A stretch of 64,000 nucleotides of DNA from an uncultured Parvularculaceae bacterium (GTDB lineage Bacteria; Pseudomonadota; Alphaproteobacteria; Caulobacterales; Parvularculaceae), in assembly GCA_947259375.1 (NCBI GenBank), contig CAMYLZ010000026.1, positions 45,476 to 109,475 of the forward strand, in the 5' to 3' direction. Shown piece by piece: positions 19,937 to 29,241 of the stretch. Position 1 is the first letter of the stretch. Each line of letters starts with the position of its first letter. The notes beneath the pieces were generated by a model, which saw only the letters and a program-made list of their open reading frames with translations, made no database searches and was not told where the DNA came from. A program made the translations under genes and the position numbers.

Positions 19937-20833
19937 ATGACCCCCTTGCCAACCTTGCGTCAGCTCCAGTTTTTTATGGCTTTGGTGCGCCGGCAATCCT
20001 TTTCGAAGGCTGCCGAAGATTGCCTTGTTTCTCAATCCACGCTGTCTTCGGCAATCAAGGAAATGGAAGCGCTGATGGACCAGCAGCTGGTTGATCGCTC
20101 GACGCGCTCTTTTGCGTTGACGCCCGCGGGCGAAGAGGTTGCGGTTCGCGCGCCGGCGTTGCTCGCCGGGGCGGAAGATCTGGTGCGTTCGGCGAGCGGT
20201 CGCCGGCCGCTAGAGGGGCCGTTCACCCTCGGTGTTATTCCGACGATAGCGCCATTTGTCTTGCCGCAGGCCGCGAGAGCGTTGAAAGCCGCTTATCCGA
20301 AATTGCAGCTTTATCTTCGTGAAGATTTGACGGCGACCCTGGCGGAGCGCTTGAGCGCGGGGCTTATCGATGCTGCAATCCTTGCATTCCCTTATGAACT
20401 GCCCGGCATTGAGTCGATTGAAATTGGCGAAGATCCATTTTGGTTTGCTTGTTCGCCGGACCATCCGCTCGCAGATAGAAAATTGTTGAAAAGAGGCGAC
20501 CTTGTAGGGTGCGAGTTGCTATTACTCGAAGACGGTCATTGTCTTCGCGAGCATGCAATTGACGCTTGCGAGTTGCGTGATCGCGATGCGGCGGCGGCGT
20601 TTGGCGGCACCAGCCTTTTTACATTGGCGCAAATGGTGAAGTCAGGCCTCGGCGTGACGCTTTTGCCGGATATGGCTGTGCGCGACGGGTTGGCGAAAAC
20701 TGCCGAATTGACGGTTGTGCCGTTTTGCGACCCGGCGCCCGCACGCAGGATCGGCGTCGCATGGCGGCGCGGTTCCGGGCGGCGTGAAGAGGCGAGTGCG
20801 CTTGCTGAAACGATCAAGTCGACGATGTCTTAG
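19937..20833 (+). CDS. oxyR: LysR-family peroxide regulator OxyR
   Basis: N-terminal LysR HTH (LRQLQFFMALVRRQSFSKAAEDCLVSQSTLSSAIKEME); LLLLEDGHCLREHAIDACEL carries the OxyR Cys pair; divergent from ahpC. Confidence 0.88.
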   Translation: MTPLPTLRQLQFFMALVRRQSFSKAAEDCLVSQSTLSSAIKEMEALMDQQLVDRSTRSFALTPAGEEVAVRAPALLAGAEDLVRSASGRRPLEGPFTLGVIPTIAPFVLPQAARALKAAYPKLQLYLREDLTATLAERLSAGLIDAAILAFPYELPGIESIEIGEDPFWFACSPDHPLADRKLLKRGDLVGCELLLLEDGHCLREHAIDACELRDRDAAAAFGGTSLFTLAQMVKSGLGVTLLPDMAVRDGLAKTAELTVVPFCDPAPARRIGVAWRRGSGRREEASALAETIKSTMS

Positions 20834-21965
20834 CCGGTTTTTCTGTTTCTGCTGACGCCGGATGCGGGTGCTTGATGGCAGCGATCTCTCCATTGTCGGA
20901 CATCATGATGGCAATGCTTCGCGTCGATTGAAATTGCGACAAAATAATCATCACGGTAACCGTGATCGGTACGCTAAGAAGAAGACCGGCGAAGCCCCAG
21001 ATCGACCCCCAAACGCCCAATGAGAACAAGATGATAAGGGGGCTCAAATTCAACGTTCTTCCCACGATGCGCGGCTCGACGCCATTGGACATGATCTGTT
21101 CCGCGCCGATCAGGCTGACCGCGGTGATCGCCGCCATTTTCAGGCCGCCGCCATCTGGCTGGACCAAAGATAAAAGGACGGGCAGGGTGATGGCCGAAGC
21201 CGCGCCGAAAATGGGAATGTAATTGAGGACAAATATCAACAACGCCCAGAAACCTGCGAATTGGACGCCAATAATCAGCATAATGATGTAGCTGACGGTT
21301 GCCGTCACGAGATTCGATCCGGTCTTAACCGTAATATATTGCCGAACCATGACGCCGATATCGGCTATCGTTTCGTTTATGACGCGGCGCTGTTGCGCGT
21401 CTGCGCCTAGCAGGCCAATCTTCTTGAAGATTCGCCCACGCTCAATCAGCATAAATACAAGGTATAAGAAGACGGTAATAAAGGTGAGGAAATTCGACGT
21501 CAGCGATCGCAGACTGCCCGCGGTTTGCGAAAGCAAAGGCCTGATAAGGTCAAGCGCCGATTGTTGAATCTGTGAAACGCCGCCCCATAATTCTTCTGGC
21601 AAAAATTCTATGGTTCGGAAAAAAGCGACCGCCTCGCGAGCCAGGGTGCGCAGTCGCTCCTCATAGCTTGGCCAGGAGTCGAGCAATGTTTCGACATTCG
21701 AACGAATGATTTCCACAAACAGCACGGCGCCGAGGCCTATTAGGGTAAAAGCAATGAGGTATCCGGTCCAGTCCGGCATATAATTTCCGATAACCGGAAT
21801 TCGGCGAACAAGCTCCTTCAGCGTGAATATAAGAAAGCACAGGAAACCAGCAACGACGAATGGGATTAGAACGCCGCGGCCGATATAGGCAATGAAGCCA
21901 AAAAGAACGGCGATCGCCAATCCATAGAATGTTTTCGCTATACCCTGGCCGCTCTCTCGCGTCAT
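20814..21965 (-). CDS. AI-2E family transporter
   Basis: 383 aa polytopic; PIFGAASAITLPVLLSLVQ and LSPLIILFSLGVWGSIWGFAGLLLSVPITVTV motifs. Confidence 0.85.
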   Translation of the reverse strand: MTRESGQGIAKTFYGLAIAVLFGFIAYIGRGVLIPFVVAGFLCFLIFTLKELVRRIPVIGNYMPDWTGYLIAFTLIGLGAVLFVEIIRSNVETLLDSWPSYEERLRTLAREAVAFFRTIEFLPEELWGGVSQIQQSALDLIRPLLSQTAGSLRSLTSNFLTFITVFLYLVFMLIERGRIFKKIGLLGADAQQRRVINETIADIGVMVRQYITVKTGSNLVTATVSYIIMLIIGVQFAGFWALLIFVLNYIPIFGAASAITLPVLLSLVQPDGGGLKMAAITAVSLIGAEQIMSNGVEPRIVGRTLNLSPLIILFSLGVWGSIWGFAGLLLSVPITVTVMIILSQFQSTRSIAIMMSDNGEIAAIKHPHPASAETEKPAKTSST

Positions 21966-22098
21966 TTACCCCTCCTTATCGAGACAGCATCGGCGATTAA
22001 GCCAATTCGGGGATTTGCGCCAGCATGGCGCCTCCAGTGCGGGCGCCCGCGCCATATTGCGCTTCTCATCAGGTCCGCCTGCGGCTAGAGAGCGTTTC

Positions 22099-23439
22099 AT
22101 GCAGGTTACAGAAATACCCTGGCGAAACCCCTATTCCGCCTTTGCGCCGCTGGCGGGCGAGCCCTATGCGCATATGTTGCATGCCGGAGAGTTAGCCGCG
22201 ACGGATCACTGGTCAATCATCACCGCCTTTCCGTCGATGGTAATTGAGGCGAGTGCTGGTGATGAAGATCCGTTCATAGGAATCGATTCGGTAATTCGTG
22301 AGCGGAGGGCCCAGCGAGCGCCGGAATACAGGCAGTTTCCATTTCTGTCTGGCTTACTGGGCTTCATCGGTTATGAAGCGGCGGAATTCATTGAGCGCGG
22401 CCTCAATCTGCCCGCCTCTGGCTATGCGGCGCCTGATATGTCGGTCGGCGTTTATGACGCTGCAGTGTTGTTTTCCCGACGCGACCATCGCGCTTACATT
22501 GCCGGAACCCATGAAGCCGCAGTCACACGGCTATACAAGGCATTGGGAAATGGCGGCGGCGCGATTGGAAAGAAAGCGCCGTTTGGCGCCGTGTCTTCAA
22601 ATTTTTCACCACAAGCCTATAAGGCTGCGGTTTCGTCTGTAATCGATAATATTCTCGATGGTGACTATTATCAGGCGAATATATCGCAGCGTCTGATGGC
22701 GGCCGCGGATGAACTGGTTGATGTGTTGGCCTTATTCCAGACGGTCGCCTCTGCGAGCGACGCGTCATTCGGAGCGTTGCTGCAGCTGAAAAACTTTTCG
22801 GTAGTCTCCAATTCGCCTGAGCGTTTTTTTAAGCTGCGGCCGATGGATAACGGAAAGGTGCGGATTGTTGCGGAACCAATCAAGGGTACGCGCCGACGCG
22901 GGGGATCCAACCATGAAGATCGAAAATTGGCGCAAGACTTGATGGCTGATCGGAAAGATCGCGCCGAAAATATCATGATAGCGGATCTCATAAGGAACGA
23001 TCTGTCTCGTATCTGCCGCAACGGTACAGTCTGCGAAGAGGCCGTGTGCGATTTAATGACCCTTTCAAATGTTCATCACCTGGTGTCTCGAATCAGCGGC
23101 GAATTGCGCGTAGGCGTTATGCTATCGGACATTCTAAAGGCGCTGTTTCCATGCGGATCAATAACAGGCACCCCAAAAATTGAGGCGATGCACGCAATAG
23201 CGCGACATGAAAGAATCGGGCGCGGTCCGTATTGTGGTGCGATCGGCTATATCGATGATGGCGGCGGCGCAGATTTTTCCGTAGCTATTCGTGCGATGAT
23301 GGTGCAGGGGCGAAGTGTTAGCGTGCCGGTTGGCGGCGGGGTTACCTTGCGCTCGGACCCGATGAGTGAGTACGACGAGACCATCGTCAAAGCTGCGGGA
23401 GCGCTTGGCGCGCTAGGCGTTACTTGGGATTCGTTCTAG
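22099..23439 (+). CDS. pabB: aminodeoxychorismate synthase component I (anthranilate synthase I family)
   Basis: chorismate-binding fold; RFFKLRPMDNGKVRIVAEPIKGTRRRG, PCGSITGTPKIEAM; likely ATG at 22099. Confidence 0.87.
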   Translation: MQVTEIPWRNPYSAFAPLAGEPYAHMLHAGELAATDHWSIITAFPSMVIEASAGDEDPFIGIDSVIRERRAQRAPEYRQFPFLSGLLGFIGYEAAEFIERGLNLPASGYAAPDMSVGVYDAAVLFSRRDHRAYIAGTHEAAVTRLYKALGNGGGAIGKKAPFGAVSSNFSPQAYKAAVSSVIDNILDGDYYQANISQRLMAAADELVDVLALFQTVASASDASFGALLQLKNFSVVSNSPERFFKLRPMDNGKVRIVAEPIKGTRRRGGSNHEDRKLAQDLMADRKDRAENIMIADLIRNDLSRICRNGTVCEEAVCDLMTLSNVHHLVSRISGELRVGVMLSDILKALFPCGSITGTPKIEAMHAIARHERIGRGPYCGAIGYIDDGGGADFSVAIRAMMVQGRSVSVPVGGGVTLRSDPMSEYDETIVKAAGALGALGVTWDSF

Positions 23440-24020
23440 TGATCCTTGTGATCGATAATTACGATTCTTTTGTTCATAATCTCGCGCGCTATGTTCGGGA
23501 GGCTGGTCGGGAAACGCTTGTCTTGCGCAATGATGAAGTAGGCGTCGAGGCGTGTTTGGCGACAAATCCAGAGGGCGTTGTCATTTCACCGGGGCCTAAA
23601 CGTCCGCAAGATGCCGGAGTATCATTGCCGCTGATCAGAGCGTTGCCCCCGACGACGCCGCTCTTGGGCGTATGTCTCGGACACCAGTGCCTGATTGAAG
23701 CATTTGGCGGGGAGACAGTTCGGTCACGCCATCCCTTGCATGGTGAAGCGAGTGAAATTCGGCATGACGGCGCTGGAATTTTTTCCGGCATTCCCTCACC
23801 AATGATGGCGGCTCGTTATCATTCGTTGATAGGGCGCATGGCTGCATCATTCGAATTGCGCCGAACCGCCGTCAGTGAGGATGGCGAGCTCATGGCGGTC
23901 GAGCATGTAAATCGCCGGTGGTTTGGCGTCCAGTTTCATCCGGAGTCCCTGTTAACGTTTCATGGAAGGCGGATCATCGATAACTTTCTGTATTATTGCC
24001 AACCTCCGGTGGATGCATGA
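23439..24020 (+). CDS. pabA: aminodeoxychorismate synthase component II (glutamine amidotransferase)
   Basis: ILVIDNYDSFVHNLARY, GVCLGHQCLIEAFGG, FHPES; GTG overlaps pabB TAG. Confidence 0.88.
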   Translation: MILVIDNYDSFVHNLARYVREAGRETLVLRNDEVGVEACLATNPEGVVISPGPKRPQDAGVSLPLIRALPPTTPLLGVCLGHQCLIEAFGGETVRSRHPLHGEASEIRHDGAGIFSGIPSPMMAARYHSLIGRMAASFELRRTAVSEDGELMAVEHVNRRWFGVQFHPESLLTFHGRRIIDNFLYYCQPPVDA

Positions 24021-24877
24021 CTTTTTGGCTGAATGGCGTTTTTCAAAATCAGACAAATGCGATCGATATCGCTGACCGTGGCTTTCTGTTGGCGGACGGT
24101 CTTTTCGAAACCTTGCGCATCATTAACGGACGGCCCCTGTTTTTTGAGCGTCATATGTCGCGCCTTCATAAGAGCGCCGCAGCGCTCAAGATAAACATTC
24201 CGTTTAAGGAAGAAATAATCAGGGCCGCTATCGAAAAGCTGGTTGGCGTTCATGTCCGGGCGGGCTCGGCGGCGTCGGCGCGCATAACGTTAACGCGGGG
24301 CGTTGGTGATCGCGGGCTGGGGGCGCCATCGCCTGAAATCGCGCGCAGCACTGTTTTAATCACCGCCGAGGAAGCGCCGAGTCCGGCTGAGGGGGCGGCG
24401 AAGATTATGGTCAGCCGGCACAGGCGCTGCGCGGCTAGCTTCGCCGCACGACACAAGACCCTGAATTATATCGACAACATCATGGCGCGCATGGAAGCAG
24501 GGGAGGCGGGCGCCGATGATGCGGTGATGCTGAATGAATATGGGCGTGTGGCTTGTGCGTCGGCGGCGAATATATTTGTTATAACTAGCGACCTGCGTGT
24601 TGTTACGCCACCACTCGAAGATGGCGCGTTGCCAGGGGTCGTACGCGCTGTTCTGCTTGAGGCCGCAACCCGAAAGGGTGTGGGCATTGCTGAATCGTCG
24701 CTTGATGCGGATGCTTTGCAGGGCGGATTATGCTTTTTAACCAATAGTCTGGTCGGCGTGCGGCGCGCGAGGTTGGCGGGACGCCAGGCCGAAGCGTCGG
24801 GCGCCGCCTGTGACATTCTGAATGTCCTGAAATCGTGTTATGCCGAAGCGGTCAAGAAAGAATTCGGCTGCGAGTAA
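24017..24877 (+). CDS. pabC: class IV aminotransferase / aminodeoxychorismate lyase-like
   Basis: DRGFLLADGLFETLRI and KTLNYIDNIMARMEA; ATG overlaps pabA TGA (ATGA). Confidence 0.8.
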   Translation: MTFWLNGVFQNQTNAIDIADRGFLLADGLFETLRIINGRPLFFERHMSRLHKSAAALKINIPFKEEIIRAAIEKLVGVHVRAGSAASARITLTRGVGDRGLGAPSPEIARSTVLITAEEAPSPAEGAAKIMVSRHRRCAASFAARHKTLNYIDNIMARMEAGEAGADDAVMLNEYGRVACASAANIFVITSDLRVVTPPLEDGALPGVVRAVLLEAATRKGVGIAESSLDADALQGGLCFLTNSLVGVRRARLAGRQAEASGAACDILNVLKSCYAEAVKKEFGCE

Positions 24878-26045
24878 GGTTTTGAAACCATTTACAATAA
24901 CCGAAAACCAGATTGCCAGCGTTATCGGTGCTGCATGCGCTGATGAGTTGTCCCGGCGGTTCAATCGGCATGTTGATTTTTTGACGGCCGCGACATGGGG
25001 AAGCGATGCCGCACTCGGCGCCGGCGGTCTGATGCTCGAGGGAAAGGAAAGGCTTGCTTGCGCGGCGCGCGTGGCGGCAATGTTTGGTCTTGATTCAAAT
25101 CTGCTCTCCCAAAGCGCGTCAATCAAAATCGGGGATTGGGCGGCGCAAATTCATGAGGGTCTGTCGCGGAGTTTGGCAACGTTCTCATTTAAGCCTGCGG
25201 CCCGCGGGGGCGAAGACCTTTCATACAGTCACGGGGCGGATGAAATTTTTCAAGATGCGGCATCGGCTGCCAACGTTCTTTACGGTCGCCGCCGCCTTCT
25301 GTCTTTTGTAGCGCCGCACAGCCTGCTTGGTTTTGAGCTGTCGGTGCTAACACCTAATTTGCTGGGGATCGAGGCCATTGACGCGAGGGGCATGCCGCCG
25401 GAGGTTTTGACCGAGCAGCTCTTGTTTGGTGATGTCTTGGTAGCGACGCCGACATTGTGGCGTTATATGATGCATGAGCATTTAAGCGCGCCAGACAATA
25501 CGCTGGCTGTATCGTTCGGCGAACCCATGGCGCCGGAACTCTATGCGGAAATGCGCAAAGGCGGCTTCGGCGTCATGCGGGAGTTGTATGGTTCAACTGA
25601 AACGGGATTGATCGCTTGGCGCGATACGCCCGGTGAGCCGTTTGTTCTCTTTGATCATTGGCAATGCAAAAACGGGCGATTATCTCGAATTTCACCCTGT
25701 GGCGGCGCGCGTGCGGTTGAGCCAATGGATGCTTTGGAGTGGTGCGGGGAGCGCAGTTTTGAACTTGCCGGGCGCCGCGATGGCGCGGTGCAGATCGGTG
25801 CTGTGAATGTCTTTCCAGGTGCCGTTGCGACGGCGATGTTAGCCCATCCTGATATCGCGCGCTGTATCGTCGAGGTGGGGCGCAGGGGTGACGGCGCCAC
25901 CCGGCTGGTCGCCAATATCGTATTGGATAAGCAGATTTCGCCGACTGAGAAAACGGCGCGCGCGATCGATGCCTGGTGCCGATCCAACTTGCGGCAACAG
26001 GAACGCCCTCAAATTTACAACTTTGAATCAGTGCTGTTGGACTGA
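24840..26045 (+). CDS. adenylate-forming (AMP-binding)-like protein, atypical and short
   Basis: YGSTETGLIAWRD and FELAGRRDGAVQIGAVNVFPGAVATAMLAHPDIARC resemble ANL-family C-terminal core motifs; 401 aa; no clear A3 (SGTTGxPK) loop seen. Confidence 0.65.
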   Translation: MPKRSRKNSAASKVLKPFTITENQIASVIGAACADELSRRFNRHVDFLTAATWGSDAALGAGGLMLEGKERLACAARVAAMFGLDSNLLSQSASIKIGDWAAQIHEGLSRSLATFSFKPAARGGEDLSYSHGADEIFQDAASAANVLYGRRRLLSFVAPHSLLGFELSVLTPNLLGIEAIDARGMPPEVLTEQLLFGDVLVATPTLWRYMMHEHLSAPDNTLAVSFGEPMAPELYAEMRKGGFGVMRELYGSTETGLIAWRDTPGEPFVLFDHWQCKNGRLSRISPCGGARAVEPMDALEWCGERSFELAGRRDGAVQIGAVNVFPGAVATAMLAHPDIARCIVEVGRRGDGATRLVANIVLDKQISPTEKTARAIDAWCRSNLRQQERPQIYNFESVLLD

Positions 26046-26070
26046 CAAATTCGTTAGGCGGCCCTCGGGC

Positions 26071-26529
26071 TTATTCTTCATCGCCGCCCTGTGCGAGGCT
26101 CGCCGCCTGGCTGTATTTGTTTTGGACCTGCGTCGCGATGTCGTTAAATGTGGTGTTTTCATCACCAACTGTGATGGTCGCTTCACAGTTCGTCGTGCAA
26201 TTATAGGTCGTGCGCGCGGCGCCGCGATGGACCGTCAGCATATCTGCGCTTGGCGTGCGGACACGGATGATCAGGTTTTTAACGGCCTCGCCACGTTCAT
26301 CGAAAATGTAGATGTTGGTCAGGCCTGGCGCTTTTCCGAAAAGCAGAACATTAGTGTTGTCGCGAACGGTAACGTCTGCGATTGCCGGGTTGCCGACGAC
26401 GATGCTTTGGGCTGGGTGCTCAAGCTGATATGGGCGCACTTGGTCCATCGTCAGCCAGATCTGGTCCGCAGCCTGAGCGGTCTGCGTCGAAGCAATCAAC
26501 ATTCCTGCGGCGGCAATAATCCTGCGCAT
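26071..26529 (-). CDS. pilus assembly protein N-terminal-domain protein (CpaC-N-like), secreted
   Basis: signal peptide; SIVVGNPAIADVTVRDNTNVLLFGKAPGLTNIYIFDERGE parallels the CpaC N-domain in this window. Confidence 0.75.
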   Translation of the reverse strand: MRRIIAAAGMLIASTQTAQAADQIWLTMDQVRPYQLEHPAQSIVVGNPAIADVTVRDNTNVLLFGKAPGLTNIYIFDERGEAVKNLIIRVRTPSADMLTVHRGAARTTYNCTTNCEATITVGDENTTFNDIATQVQNKYSQAASLAQGGDEE

Positions 26530-26691
26530 GGGAGCGTCCTCTCGATAGGGTGTCTTTACCTTAAGCGCGAGGTGTCAAAGAAAACTTAAAAGAACCGCGC
26601 GGATGCTGCGAACCGGCGTCATTTTCCACCGTAAATTTTACCGGACCTTAAATCGGGCGCGCCAATAATTTGTCTGCCGGTGGAGTATCCA

Positions 26692-27414
26692 ATGCCTTTA
26701 GCATCTCGAGAATCTGTCTCAGTCGATGAGAGCATCGTTGCCTCGCTCGCCTCGATAGCGCCGTTTCAGGATTTGCCGGACGCCGTACTTTCGCTGCTAT
26801 GCGAGCGAAGCGAACGGCGCTCCTATAGTGCGGGGCAAACGGTGTTTTCGCTAGGCCAGTATGATGGCGGCGAATTCCTCGTGGTCCTGTCGGGCGGTTT
26901 GCGGATATCAGTCGCAGACCCAACGAACGGCGCGATGTTGATCGAAGAGATTGGACCACATCATATTTTTGGTTTGGAAATTGCGATTGCCGAGCCTGAT
27001 CCGAGCAGCTTTGAACAAATTACCATCAACGCTGCGGTCGAAAGCGATGTTATCGTGATCGACGCCGCAGAATTCAAAGCCCTCGCCGGGGAACGGCCGT
27101 CTCTAATGCGTAATATCGCTGGTTTTCTCGCGGAGCAGCTTGCTGCGGTCCGTTTTAAAACAGAGGCCGCACAATCGGCGCCGGCGCAACGTGTTTACGC
27201 CGCACTGTTAAACTGCGTCGAACGCGACCGCGTTGATGGGCGGTGGCGCATCAGGAAAATGCCTAAACATCGAGAGCTTGCGGATCGTGCGGGGGTGGAT
27301 GAGGCGGGTGTAGCCGAGGCTGTCGCGGCGCTTATTCAGAAAGGCGTGGCGCAGCGTGAATATCCCGGACTCATCATAAGAGATATGCAGGCGTTTAACC
27401 GCCTTGCACGATAG
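26692..27414 (+). CDS. Crp/Fnr-family transcriptional regulator
   Basis: cyclic-nucleotide-binding-like domain (FSLGQYDGGEFLVVLSGGLRISV) and C-terminal winged HTH (KHRELADRAGVDEAGVAEAVAALIQKGV). Confidence 0.82.
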   Translation: MPLASRESVSVDESIVASLASIAPFQDLPDAVLSLLCERSERRSYSAGQTVFSLGQYDGGEFLVVLSGGLRISVADPTNGAMLIEEIGPHHIFGLEIAIAEPDPSSFEQITINAAVESDVIVIDAAEFKALAGERPSLMRNIAGFLAEQLAAVRFKTEAAQSAPAQRVYAALLNCVERDRVDGRWRIRKMPKHRELADRAGVDEAGVAEAVAALIQKGVAQREYPGLIIRDMQAFNRLAR

Positions 27415-27558
27415 TTAATCCGCATTAATCATAATTAGCATACGGATAAAAAATATGTTTCCTTCATCGATTGTTTACGTCTTCCGATGAGAATGGCGAA
27501 ATATGAGGGGGAAAATCTCTCTCAGCGGTGCAAGTGAAGAGTAAGCAGGAGTCGACAA

Positions 27559-27723
27559 ATGAAAGCTCTTATCGAACGTTTTAAGCAAGACGAAGACGGC
27601 GCGACCGCCATCGAGTATGGCCTGATTGCCGCGCTTATCGCTGTCGCCATTATCGCCGGTGTTCGGGCGGTTGGCACGCAGTTGAACGCAAACTTCACGA
27701 CGATCGAAACAAGCCTGCAGTAG
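27559..27723 (+). CDS. flp: Flp-family type IVb pilin (absent from supplied ORF track)
   Basis: manual translation: MKALIERFKQDEDGATAIEYGLIAALIAVAIIAGVRAVGTQLNANFTTIETSLQ*; Flp prepilin G/ATAIEY motif. Confidence 0.95.
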   Translation: MKALIERFKQDEDGATAIEYGLIAALIAVAIIAGVRAVGTQLNANFTTIETSLQ

Positions 27724-27775
27724 TTGAAGCGGCTTTGTTCGCCGGGGCGGAGACGCGCCGGTGTGGAATATCGCG

Positions 27776-27804
27776 AAAAAGGAGACCGATAGGTCTCCTT
27801 TTTT
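27776..27804 (+). terminator. intrinsic terminator downstream of flp
   Basis: AAAAAGGAGACC-GAT-AGGTCTCCTTTTTT. Confidence 0.8.
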
Positions 27805-27875
27805 GTTTATGTCTAACGGAGCATTAAGGCCGGGCGTCTTATGGTCGGCGGCAGGAATTGTCCGGAGGCCATAAC

Positions 27876-28382
27876 GTGATCGCCTATCTTTTGTTGTCGG
27901 TGTTCCCTGCCGCTCTGCTGATTGCGGCGGCCAACGATATTTACGAATTCAAGATCCCGAATTGGATATCCATTGTCCTAGTGTCGGTGTACCCGGCCGC
28001 CGGGCTGGCGGTTGGCGCGTCGCCGCATATCCTGATTGAGGGGGCGTTGATTGGCGCGGCTGCGCTGGCGGTTGGATTCGGTCTCTTTGCCGGAAAGCTG
28101 GTTGGTGGCGGCGACGCAAAGTTGCTTGCGGCCTCCGCGCCCTGGCTGGGGCTCGGAAGTCTCGGAATGTTCCTGTTTTATACGGCGATTTCCGGCTTCG
28201 TATTGGCGATGGCGATGGCGATGTTTCGCAAATTGCCGATTTTGCCAGTCTACGCGCATGCGCCTTGGCTGATTCGACTGCATGAACGGAAAAAAGACCT
28301 GCCATATGCTGTGGCGATCGCTGGCGGCGGGCTGATTAGTTTTTCGCAAACGCCGTACTTCCAATTGGTGATAGGCGGTTAA
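27876..28382 (+). CDS. cpaA: prepilin peptidase CpaA/TadV (A24 family)
   Basis: ANDIYEFKIPNW and LVGGGDAKLLAA aspartyl peptidase motifs; GTG 27876 after CGGAGG. Confidence 0.88.
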   Translation: MIAYLLLSVFPAALLIAAANDIYEFKIPNWISIVLVSVYPAAGLAVGASPHILIEGALIGAAALAVGFGLFAGKLVGGGDAKLLAASAPWLGLGSLGMFLFYTAISGFVLAMAMAMFRKLPILPVYAHAPWLIRLHERKKDLPYAVAIAGGGLISFSQTPYFQLVIGG

Positions 28383-28472
28383 CAGATTCGGTTAACACAG
28401 TTTTGAGGAGTTTGGCGCACCATTGACCAGAACCATTCTGTGTGGGGATCGGATTAGTCAGGCAGGACCGTC

Positions 28473-29216
28473 ATGAATGTGAGTCGAGTAGCTATTCTGG
28501 GTGTCGCGCTAGTGGCCGGCGTTGGGGCGTTTTTTCTCATGTTGGGCAACAACAATGAAATTGCGCCTGTACAGATCGTCGAACCGGTTCGTGAAGAGAC
28601 GGTAAGGGTTCTGGTGTCGTCAAAAGACATTCAGCGCGGCCAGCGCTTGTCACTGGAAGACACGACATGGGTGGTGTGGCCCAAAAAAGCGGTAGAGCCG
28701 ACATTTATCACCGACAAAGATGCAGGCGCGCGTGAAAACCTTGAGAACGCCGTGGCGCGGTCGCTCATCGTCAAGGGCGAGCCGCTTGTGAACGTTAAAG
28801 TCGTTCGCGCCGGGTCTTCCGGGCTCATGGCGGCGATCCTTTCGCCGGGCATGCGCGCGGTTACGTTGCGCGTCTCGCCAGAAACGTCGTCAGGCGGATT
28901 TATTTTACCGGGTGATCAAGTCGACATTATTTTCAGTCCTGGACGCAATGGCGGCGGTAGTGCTCGGACAATGTTTGAAAATGTTCGTGTTCTGGCCGTG
29001 AATACCGTGTTCTCGGAAAATACCGAGTCCGCTCATATCGACGGCTCGAATGTAACGTTGGAAATGTCGCCGCAGGATGCAGAAGCTTTCACAATGGCGC
29101 GCGGCGCTGGCGGGTTGAGTCTCGTGTTGCGCAGTATTTTCAAGCCGGAGACCGAACTCCAGGCGAATGAGCGGCGTTCATCAAATGTCAGCGTGATTCG
29201 TTATGGGCGCTCATAA
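28473..29216 (+). CDS. cpaB: Flp pilus assembly protein CpaB/RcpC
   Basis: N-terminal TM, SAF-like domain, SPGMRAVTLRVSPETSSGGFILPGDQVDII. Confidence 0.9.
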   Translation: MNVSRVAILGVALVAGVGAFFLMLGNNNEIAPVQIVEPVREETVRVLVSSKDIQRGQRLSLEDTTWVVWPKKAVEPTFITDKDAGARENLENAVARSLIVKGEPLVNVKVVRAGSSGLMAAILSPGMRAVTLRVSPETSSGGFILPGDQVDIIFSPGRNGGGSARTMFENVRVLAVNTVFSENTESAHIDGSNVTLEMSPQDAEAFTMARGAGGLSLVLRSIFKPETELQANERRSSNVSVIRYGRS

Positions 29217-29241
29217 GATTCAGTTTGACCAGGGGGTCCGA

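Noticed and set aside
27416-27429. TTAATCCGCATTAA upstream of flp as a CtrA site
   Set aside because: Spacing is TTAA-N6-TTAA, not N7; kept only as a weak possibility
28381-28398. GTTAACAGATTCGGTTAAC between cpaA and cpaB as a CtrA site
   Set aside because: Half-site spacing is N9, outside the accepted pattern
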